Of a DNA stretch of 17,275 nucleotides, positions 1 through 5,649 are shown piece by piece. Where the stretch lies: contig JBFOMC010000263.1 in NCBI GenBank assembly GCA_040830565.1, positions 1-17,275 on the forward strand. The letters are read 5' to 3'. This stretch comes from JAFMPW01 sp040830565 (GTDB lineage Bacteria; Bacteroidota; Bacteroidia; Flavobacteriales; Flavobacteriaceae). The position numbers and the translations under genes were made by a program. The notes under the pieces are model-generated. The model did no database searches. It had not been told where the DNA came from and saw only the letters and a program-made list of their open reading frames with translations. Within the stretch, counting starts at the first letter, position 1. Each line of letters starts with the position of its first letter.

Positions 1-30
1 AAGCGTAAAATTAATTGACTGAGAAGCACC

Positions 31-2310
31 TTGACTCTGGGATTGTTTCTGAGTGGTGTAGTGATATACCCTCAAGAGGTAGCAGGATCCTGGAAGGGAT
101 CTCTGAACGTACAGGGGAACGAGATTCCCTTGGTTTTCAATATTGATAAGGAAGAAGGAGCGTATACCGCAACTATGGATAGTCCATCACAAGGTGCCAC
201 AGACATACCTATGGATCAGACAACTTTAACTGATAATGAGTTGACCATAGTTTTTAAACAGGCTGGGATAAAATATGTGGGGAGTGTAAAAGGAGAAAAA
301 ATAGAGGGTACGTTTTATCAGGGAGGCGGTGAGTTCCCACTAATGCTTCAAAAAACAGTTAAAACCATTCCCGGTAATCCTGAATTGGCAAGTTCGGATG
401 ACGAACTCAACACCCTGGCGGCCGTAGATGAAGGAGATTACAGATATACTGTTGAAGATTATTTTGGAAAGCCTAAAGCCTCAACGTTTAGATTTTCACC
501 AGATGGCAGATATATGTCGTATAGAGAAAAAGATGAAAACGGGAAACGCCACATTTATGTAAAGGAAATTAGTACCGGCGAAGTAAAGAGAGCTATAGAA
601 GAAAAAGAGGAACTGGTAAGGGGCTATGGCTGGGTCAATAATGAACGATTAGTTTATGCCATGGATACAGGGGGAGATGAAAACTATCATGTATATGCTG
701 TAAATCTAGATGGCTCTGAGGAAAAAGATCTTACACCTTTTGATGGGGTACAAGCCGGAATTATGGAAACTTTAAAAGAAGATAAAGACCATATCATTGT
801 TTCGTTAAACAAGAACAATCCACAGGTTTTTGAGCCTTATAAGGTGAATGTACTAACCGGAGATCTAGAACAACTCTATAAGAATGAGGACCCGGCAAAT
901 CCCATTGCCGGATACAATTTTGATAAAGATGGTAATCTCAAGTCTTTTACAAAAATCCGGGATGGCGTAGAACAAGATATTTACTACGCAAAGGAGAAAG
1001 GGCAATTTGAGCTTTTCAAAAGCTTAAACTGGAAAGATGCCTTCGGGATACTTCAATTTGACTATGCCACTGAATATCCTCATGATGCCTATATGGTATC
1101 AAATATGAATAGTGATAAAGCCGAAATTGTTTTATACGACCTCAAGGAAGACAAGTTGATCAAGAAAGTATTTTCAAATGACAAATACGATGTGTCTAAC
1201 ATGGCACTCTCAAGAAAAAGGAATTGGGAACTAGATTATTTTGAGTACGAGGGAGAGAAAGAAGTCATAGTTCCCGTAAGTGACTATTACAAAGAATTGC
1301 ACGCCAAGTTCTCAAAGCAATTTGAGGGAAAGCAATACAGCATTGCAGATTATACCGATGACGAAAGTCAGTACCTGATCTTTGTGCAAAGTGATAGGTT
1401 GTACGGTGTTTATTATTCCTACGATGTAGAGAAGGACCAGTTTAAAGAGTTGTACAACCTAATGCCGCAACTCAAAGAGGGAGACATGGCCGAAATGCGC
1501 CCTATTACTTTTAAAAGTAGAGACGGCCTTACCATACATGGATATATTACGCTACCCAAAGCCGCTCTTCAAGGGCAGAAAGTTCCGGTAATAGTCAATC
1601 CTCATGGAGGGCCACAAGGAATTCGTGATTCCTGGGGCTTTAACCCGGAAGCGCAACTGTTTGCCAGTAGAGGCTATGCCACTTTACAAGTTAATTTTAG
1701 GATTTCCGGGGGTTATGGCAAAGAGTTCCTGGTATCCGGGTTCAAACAAATAGGAAGAAAGGCTATGGACGATGTCGAGGATGGACTTCAATACGTCATT
1801 GATCAAGGCTGGGTAGACGCGGATCGAGCTGCAATTTACGGAGGGAGCCATGGAGGCTATGCGGTTTTAAGAGGCTTAACCAAAACACCTGATTTGTACG
1901 CCTGTGGGGTTGATTACGTGGGGGTATCCAATTTGTTCACTTTTATGAAAACCATACCTCCTTACTGGAAACCCTACTTAAAAATCATAAAAGAGATCTG
2001 GTATGACGAGGACATTGCTGAAGAAAAGGCCATTATGGAAGAAGTTTCGCCCGTATATCAGATCGATAAAATCAAAAAGCCCTTGTTCGTAGTTCAGGGC
2101 GCCAATGACCCAAGGGTGAATATAGACGAGTCTGATCAAATCGTCAGCGCACTTCGGAATAAGGGATATGATGTGCCCTATATGGTAAAGTATGACGAAG
2201 GCCATGGTTTCGCCAAAGAGGAGAATTCCATACATCTGTATAAGGCAATGATGGGCTTTTATGCAAAACACCTTGGGCAACAGGAAATAGCACAGCCGTT
2301 GAAAGACTAG
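31..2310 (+). CDS. Secreted S9-family (prolyl oligopeptidase-like) serine peptidase with N-terminal beta-rich module
   Basis: A serine peptidase expected to trim peptides in the periplasm. Residues about 4-14 are a hydrophobic signal-like segment. Residues 20-108 form a beta-rich module (SWKG start, GTFYQGGGEFPL end) usually seen in front of Bacteroidota alpha/beta hydrolases. Residues about 125-500 look like a beta-propeller (repeats such as FSPDGRYMSY). Residues 515-750 are the S9 alpha/beta-hydrolase domain. The triad is visible: Ser606 in GGSHGGY, Asp693 in GANDPR and His725 in DEGHGF. Its 759 codons are long for the family because of the extra module. The start is uncertain. There is no ATG near the 5' end; TTG at 31 (or CTG at 19) is the first usable codon after an in-frame TGA at 16-18. 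The preceding codons (KRKIN) would make a good signal-peptide n-region, so the true gene may be interrupted by this stop. A terminator follows directly. Family is sure; substrate is unknown. Confidence 0.88.
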   Translation: MTLGLFLSGVVIYPQEVAGSWKGSLNVQGNEIPLVFNIDKEEGAYTATMDSPSQGATDIPMDQTTLTDNELTIVFKQAGIKYVGSVKGEKIEGTFYQGGGEFPLMLQKTVKTIPGNPELASSDDELNTLAAVDEGDYRYTVEDYFGKPKASTFRFSPDGRYMSYREKDENGKRHIYVKEISTGEVKRAIEEKEELVRGYGWVNNERLVYAMDTGGDENYHVYAVNLDGSEEKDLTPFDGVQAGIMETLKEDKDHIIVSLNKNNPQVFEPYKVNVLTGDLEQLYKNEDPANPIAGYNFDKDGNLKSFTKIRDGVEQDIYYAKEKGQFELFKSLNWKDAFGILQFDYATEYPHDAYMVSNMNSDKAEIVLYDLKEDKLIKKVFSNDKYDVSNMALSRKRNWELDYFEYEGEKEVIVPVSDYYKELHAKFSKQFEGKQYSIADYTDDESQYLIFVQSDRLYGVYYSYDVEKDQFKELYNLMPQLKEGDMAEMRPITFKSRDGLTIHGYITLPKAALQGQKVPVIVNPHGGPQGIRDSWGFNPEAQLFASRGYATLQVNFRISGGYGKEFLVSGFKQIGRKAMDDVEDGLQYVIDQGWVDADRAAIYGGSHGGYAVLRGLTKTPDLYACGVDYVGVSNLFTFMKTIPPYWKPYLKIIKEIWYDEDIAEEKAIMEEVSPVYQIDKIKKPLFVVQGANDPRVNIDESDQIVSALRNKGYDVPYMVKYDEGHGFAKEENSIHLYKAMMGFYAKHLGQQEIAQPLKD

Positions 2311-2336
2311 CCATTATTCATCAATCAAAAGCCCTT

Positions 2337-2366
2337 AAGGGGAGCTATCTGGCTCCCCTTTTTGTT
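2337..2366 (+). terminator. Rho-independent terminator of the S9 peptidase gene
   Basis: A perfect 9-bp stem, AAGGGGAGC at 2337-2345 and GCTCCCCTT at 2352-2360, closes a 6-nt loop and runs into a T-rich tail (TTTGTTTT). It starts 27 nt after the peptidase stop codon. Confidence 0.88.
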
Positions 2367-2370
2367 TTAT

Positions 2371-2567
2371 TTTAAGCTGGAAGGAAGTGGATTAAATAAT
2401 GGCAATTTTACTCTAAATAACGAAGAAAATGTGCCTCCGGAAATAAGCCCTTTTCGCCTTACCGCTTACACGCAATTTTATGCCGCTGATCATAATTCTG
2501 ATCGATAAAAGGGGCTAAGAAGCTACTTTTGTTTTGGAAACAAACAGCAAACCTTAAAACCAACATT
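2371..2567. other. Intergenic stretch with a possible promoter for the kinase operon
   Basis: No ORF longer than about 12 codons was found between the S9 terminator and the first micro-ORF at 2568. The only signal seen is TACTTTTG at 2524-2531, a perfect match to the Bacteroidota -7 box TAnnTTTG, about 37 nt ahead of that ATG. No TTG is present at the usual 17-23 nt upstream, so promoter strength is doubtful. Confidence 0.4.
2524..2531 (+). promoter_or_regulatory. Candidate -7 box (TACTTTTG) of the micro-ORF/kinase/regulator operon
   Basis: TACTTTTG fits TAnnTTTG exactly. Transcription would begin about 2537, giving a leader of roughly 30 nt before the ATG at 2568. The -33 TTG element is missing, so this is tentative. 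Confidence 0.35.
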
Positions 2568-2621
2568 ATGGTAGCCTTAGCAAAATTAGTCTTGATGATC
2601 ATTTTAAGCATAGTCCTTTAA
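2568..2621 (+). CDS. 17-aa hydrophobic micro-peptide
   Basis: A short ORF, ATG to TAA, encoding MVALAKLVLMIILSIVL: one Lys followed by an almost wholly aliphatic tail long enough only for a short membrane insertion. It lies 37 nt after a candidate -7 box and ends 9 nt before a second small membrane ORF, as in an operon. No family is recognised. It could be a translated leader for the downstream kinase genes, a membrane-active peptide, or chance. Its composition fits a membrane peptide, but its length is too small for statistical support. Confidence 0.35.
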   Translation: MVALAKLVLMIILSIVL

Positions 2622-2630
2622 TCCCTTAAT

Positions 2631-2753
2631 ATGATAACAAGGAACAGCGTATTAAAATTAAGAAAGAGTGCCATACTGCTATTCTTGATGGTAACCATAT
2701 TTTTTGTACTTGGATTTTTCGCCGGTCAGGGCCTCTACCATCTCTTTAATTGA
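2631..2753 (+). CDS. 40-aa single-pass small membrane protein
   Basis: ATG at 2631 to TGA at 2751-2753. The N-terminal 13 residues carry five basic residues (R4, K9, R11, K12 and neighbours) and no acidic ones. They are followed by one strong transmembrane segment at about residues 14-34 (from SAILLFLM to FFAGQG) and a short tail YHLFN. The positive-inside rule predicts an N-in, C-out protein. It begins 9 nt after the 17-aa micro-ORF and ends 43 nt before the histidine kinase, so all four genes are probably co-transcribed. No family is recognised. A role as accessory subunit or regulator of the kinase is inferred only from position. Confidence 0.55.
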   Translation: MITRNSVLKLRKSAILLFLMVTIFFVLGFFAGQGLYHLFN

Positions 2754-2796
2754 TTTGGCGATTTCAAGTATATTTGAACCGATTTGCCTATAATTC

Positions 2797-3855
2797 ATGC
2801 AACTATCAGATAAAAGAAGAAATCTAATCTTCTGGGTCCTCCAGTTCTTAGGATGGGGATTTCTTAATCTCTCATCCCTCCTTTTGCTTAAGCAGATGAG
2901 CATTGAGTTTGTGTTGTTCTCAATTGTAATGGGCACTTTCATCGGAATATTGAGTACTTCGCTTCTAAGATATTACCTTAAAAGAAATATTTTCTTTGAC
3001 AAATTCGGACTTAAAGAGTTAGTAAAAATTTCGGTTTCTGTTATCATTACCACCGCTTTTTATGCTTTGCTCAATTTTTTATCCGGTATACTCTACGTTA
3101 AATATGGCCCAGAGTTGACAGAGTTTGATTTAAAAATATTAAAGTCTTACGACAATTTTTGGCTTCTGGCAATTAACTCCTTGATCGTTATTTTTGTCTG
3201 GGTGGCCTGTTATCTGGCTATAAAACTGCTTCTTAAGCTGAATACGGATAGAATTGAAAGATTAGAATTAAATACCACTTTAAAACAGGCCCAGTTAAAT
3301 ACCCTTAAAGGTCAAATTAATCCGCATTTTATGTTCAATAGCCTTAATAATATAAGGGGATTGATGTTGGAGGATGTAGAGCGATCCAGAGATATGCTTA
3401 CAAAACTCTCAGAAATGTTGCGCTATTCGCTAACCAAAAATGACGTGAATGCAATTGCCTTGGAAGAGGAGTTAGAAATGGTGGAAAATTACATTGATCT
3501 CTCTAAGATACAGTTCGAGGACCGTCTTACATTTGTGAAAGAGATAGATCCCGGTTCTCTCAACATACCCATCCCGCCCATGATCATACAACTGTTAATA
3601 GAGAATGCCGCAAAACACGGAATCTCAAATCTGAAACAAGGAGGAGTGATTACACTAAGAACAAGCGCAGAAGAACAAGAATTAACCATACAGGTTCGAA
3701 ATACTGGCAAGCTACATCTAGATGAACACTCAACGCAATTAGGGCTTAAAAACATCAGACAACGCTTGCGGCTTTTGTATGGAGAACTGGCTAAGTTCAC
3801 CCTACGGGAAGAAGGGGGAGAAGTTATTGCAGATATAAAAATCCCCCTGGCATGA
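2797..3855 (+). CDS. LytS/YehU-type sensor histidine kinase (His_kinase family)
   Basis: A membrane histidine kinase that should phosphorylate the LytTR regulator encoded next to it. The N-terminal part has four hydrophobic segments (about residues 9-31, 35-60, 74-100 and 117-147) with short loops and no large periplasmic sensor. A short helical linker (residues 148-168) follows. The phospho-acceptor is His177 in NPHFMFNSLNNI, the signature of this kinase class. The ATP-binding domain has the N box Asn270 in IENAAKHG and a G box from Gly316 (GLKNIRQRL). At 352 aa it is normal for the family. The gene overlaps the regulator by 4 bp (ATGA), which suggests translational coupling. The signal is not known. 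Confidence 0.93.
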   Translation: MQLSDKRRNLIFWVLQFLGWGFLNLSSLLLLKQMSIEFVLFSIVMGTFIGILSTSLLRYYLKRNIFFDKFGLKELVKISVSVIITTAFYALLNFLSGILYVKYGPELTEFDLKILKSYDNFWLLAINSLIVIFVWVACYLAIKLLLKLNTDRIERLELNTTLKQAQLNTLKGQINPHFMFNSLNNIRGLMLEDVERSRDMLTKLSEMLRYSLTKNDVNAIALEEELEMVENYIDLSKIQFEDRLTFVKEIDPGSLNIPIPPMIIQLLIENAAKHGISNLKQGGVITLRTSAEEQELTIQVRNTGKLHLDEHSTQLGLKNIRQRLRLLYGELAKFTLREEGGEVIADIKIPLA

Positions 3856-4583
3856 GCAATATTAAAGCCGTAATAGTGGAGGATTCTAGATTAGCGCGTA
3901 ATGAGCTAAAAGAGCTGATCAAAAAGCATGAAGATATTGAGCTTTTGGGTGAAGCGGAAAATGTGGATAAAGGTTTTGAATTGATCAAGGAGGTGAGTCC
4001 GGACTTGTTGTTTCTCGATATCAATATGCCTGAGAAGGACGGATTTGAATTGTTAGAGATGTTAGATGAGGTTCCCATTACCGTTTTTACCACCGCTTTT
4101 GATGAATATGCCATTAAATCCTTTGAATACAACGCATTAGATTACCTTCTTAAGCCTATAAATGCCAAGAGATTTGCACTTGCTTTGGAAAAGGTGCGGT
4201 CCACACTTGAACAGAAAGAGACCTCTGAGATCAATACGTCAAAGGTTTTATCCAATAGCAGTCAAATATTCATAAAAGATGGTGAGAAATGCTGGCTGGT
4301 CCGAATTGGAGAGATATCCCTTTTCGAAATTGTTGGGAATTATACTCGCGTATTTTTTAACAGTGAAAAACCTCTCTTATATAAATCGCTTAATCAGATA
4401 GAGGAAAAACTGCCGACAGACAGTTTTTTCAGGGCAAATAGACAACAAATCATCAATGTCAATTACATTGCATCTGTAGTGCCCTGGTTTAATGGAAAAT
4501 TGAAACTCACCTTGCAAAATGGTACAGAGGTAGAGATCTCCAGGCGGCAGTCTTATATTTTTAAGGATAAAATGAGTTTATAA
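3852..4583 (+). CDS. LytTR-family response regulator
   Basis: The partner of the kinase upstream. The receiver domain spans residues 1-120, with an acidic pocket E10/D11, phospho-acceptor Asp56 in LFLDINMP, Thr80/81 and Lys101 in LLKPI. The LytTR DNA-binding domain covers about residues 138-243, with the family hallmarks VGNYTRVFF and FFRANRQQIINVNYI. Such regulators bind short direct repeats in promoters. No repeat pair of this sort was recognised upstream of the operon, so the targets are unknown. At 243 aa it is typical. Its TAA stop runs into the A7 tract that serves as the T-tail of the opposing DoxX terminator. Confidence 0.94.
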   Translation: MSNIKAVIVEDSRLARNELKELIKKHEDIELLGEAENVDKGFELIKEVSPDLLFLDINMPEKDGFELLEMLDEVPITVFTTAFDEYAIKSFEYNALDYLLKPINAKRFALALEKVRSTLEQKETSEINTSKVLSNSSQIFIKDGEKCWLVRIGEISLFEIVGNYTRVFFNSEKPLLYKSLNQIEEKLPTDSFFRANRQQIINVNYIASVVPWFNGKLKLTLQNGTEVEISRRQSYIFKDKMSL

Positions 4584-4614
4584 AAAAACGGTTCCACCAG
4601 CAGATGAAACCGTT
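4582..4614 (-). terminator. Terminator of the DoxX-like gene, abutting the response-regulator stop
   Basis: Read on the minus strand, a 7-bp stem (arms at 4608-4614 and 4587-4593, AACGGTT/AACCGTT) with a 14-nt loop is followed by TTTTTTT. On the plus strand the hairpin lacks a T-tail but may still stop the regulator transcript. The T-tail overlaps the TAA of the convergent regulator gene. Confidence 0.7.
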
Positions 4615-4639
4615 GTATTCTTAATCATAGCCGTTGTTG

Positions 4640-5020
4640 TTAGCCATTCAATAACTCAGAATACTTGTCTTTATAGCCAAATAAAACAATAATGTTTAGT
4701 ACGAGCAAAACAAGAGCCCCGGCAATATTACCTGGGTCTAAGGTGGCATGAAATAACACTGCATTCACAGAAACACTCATTAAGATCAGCGCCATTAATG
4801 CCCCAAATTTATTGAATATTAAAGCAAGACCTGCCACTATTTCAACAAGTGCGACAAGTATTAACGTTTTGGAATTCATCAAGGCTCCAAAATATGCTCC
4901 GGCATCTCCCGTAGGAGCTTCCATCGGGATAAAATGGGCGAACTTGTTTAAGCCGAAGACAAGAACGAAAAGGCCAAGAAGTATTCTCAGCACCATAAAA
5001 ACTTTTGAATTCATAGGCAT
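4640..5020 (-). CDS. DoxX-like small integral membrane protein
   Basis: A 126-aa protein with four transmembrane segments (about residues 6-25, 51-70, 72-92 and 98-117), matching the DoxX/DoxX-like fold. Early motifs RILLGLFVLVFGLNKF and VEIVAGLALIF are typical. The family is linked to membrane redox or terminal-oxidase-associated functions in some bacteria, but the role here cannot be read from the sequence. Starts at residue 1 or Met3 are both possible. It stands alone, convergent with the LytTR regulator gene. A TAACTTTA element at 5042-5049 (minus strand) resembles a -7 box, 21 nt ahead of the ATG, with no clear -33 element. Confidence 0.85.
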   Translation of the reverse strand: MPMNSKVFMVLRILLGLFVLVFGLNKFAHFIPMEAPTGDAGAYFGALMNSKTLILVALVEIVAGLALIFNKFGALMALILMSVSVNAVLFHATLDPGNIAGALVLLVLNIIVLFGYKDKYSELLNG

Positions 5021-5330
5021 TGGTTTAGTTGTTAATTGTCTTAAAGTTAGTAAAAAATCAACTAGTTGGTCGTTAAGCAGGAACAGTACTAACAGCTTAC
5101 GCTCAGGTACAGCCCAGATTTAAGGAAGATTTACCTGCTGTCTGAACAATAGAAAACTGATAATTTGATAATGACCTTGTCCTCCTGATCTAGGGGGAGG
5201 AGGAAAAATGTAGCACCTGAACGTGACGCGTAGGGCCCAATTTTGCAATTTATTAATACAACTGCAAAGAGCTTGCAGAGTAAAAGACTATCTTGAATTG
5301 GGGAGGGGTTAGCAACCCCTAAGTAAAAAG
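5021..5330. other. Non-coding stretch upstream of the DoxX-like gene
   Basis: No supported gene. It holds the presumed DoxX promoter near 5042-5049 and a purine/pyrimidine-biased patch at 5180-5204 able to form a 6-bp TCCTCC/GGAGGA stem. It also has a perfect 7-bp hairpin AGGGGTT-AGC-AACCCCT at 5304-5320 that lacks a T-tract on either strand. The hairpin directly precedes the hexamer array, so it may mark the edge of the repeat module. Confidence 0.5.
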
Positions 5331-5396
5331 TTCAAGTTCAAACTGAAGTTCAAGCTCAAGTTCAAGTTCAAGTTCAAACTCAAGTTCAAACTCAAA
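5331..5396. repeat. Hexamer array, 11 units of YTCAAR (copy 1)
   Basis: Eleven contiguous hexamers, variants of TTCAAG (TTCAAG, TTCAAA, CTCAAG, CTCAAA and one CTGAAG). The register is kept for 66 bp with no spacers. Confidence 0.92.
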
Positions 5397-5453
5397 ACCA
5401 AAAAGGGATTAAGTTAAACGATCAACTTTCATCAAATACCCTTAGATAGCATT

Positions 5454-5499
5454 ATTGATAATTGTTAATTGCTTATTGATAATTGATTTTTGCTTACTG
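5454..5499. repeat. Heptamer array: five ATTGnTW units plus one CTTACTG (copy 1)
   Basis: ATTGATA, ATTGTTA, ATTGCTT, ATTGATA, ATTGATT at 5454-5488, then TTTG and one CTTACTG unit (5493-5499) that decays into CCACTTC. The order is the same as in copy 2 at 5563-5649. Confidence 0.85.
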
Positions 5500-5515
5500 C
5501 CACTTCCTACCATGG

Positions 5516-5545
5516 TTTAAGTTCAAGTTCAAGTTCAAACTCAAA
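5516..5545. repeat. Hexamer array, five units of YTYAAR (copy 2)
   Basis: TTTAAG, TTCAAG, TTCAAG, TTCAAA, CTCAAA in register. This is a shorter version of the array at 5331-5396, ending in the same TTCAAA-CTCAAA pair. Confidence 0.9.
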
Positions 5546-5562
5546 AAGTCCTAAAAACACCC

Positions 5563-5649
5563 ATTGCTAATTGCTAATTGTTTATTGTTAATTGATTTTG
5601 CTTACTGCTTACTGCTTACTGCTTACTGCTTACTGCCTACTGCCTACTG
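5563..5649. repeat. Heptamer array: five ATTGnTW then seven CYTACTG units (copy 2), entering the A2M gene
   Basis: ATTGCTA, ATTGCTA, ATTGTTT, ATTGTTA, ATTGATT at 5563-5597, then TTG, then CTTACTG x5 (5601-5635) and CCTACTG x2 (5636-5649). The last part encodes the C-terminal residues and the TAA stop of the alpha-2-macroglobulin gene on the minus strand. Confidence 0.93.

Noticed and set aside
4812..5123. A 103-codon open frame on the plus strand opposite the DoxX-like gene
   Set aside because: It is antisense to a recognisable four-helix membrane protein and shows no family features.
5304..5320. Hairpin AGGGGTT-AGC-AACCCCT as a terminator
   Set aside because: The stem is perfect but no T-run follows on either strand, and no gene ends close by. 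It is kept only as a note in the intergenic entry.
5331..5649. CRISPR-like impression of the repeat block
   Set aside because: The units are 6-7 nt and contiguous, without unique spacers of about 30 nt. There are no cas genes nearby.
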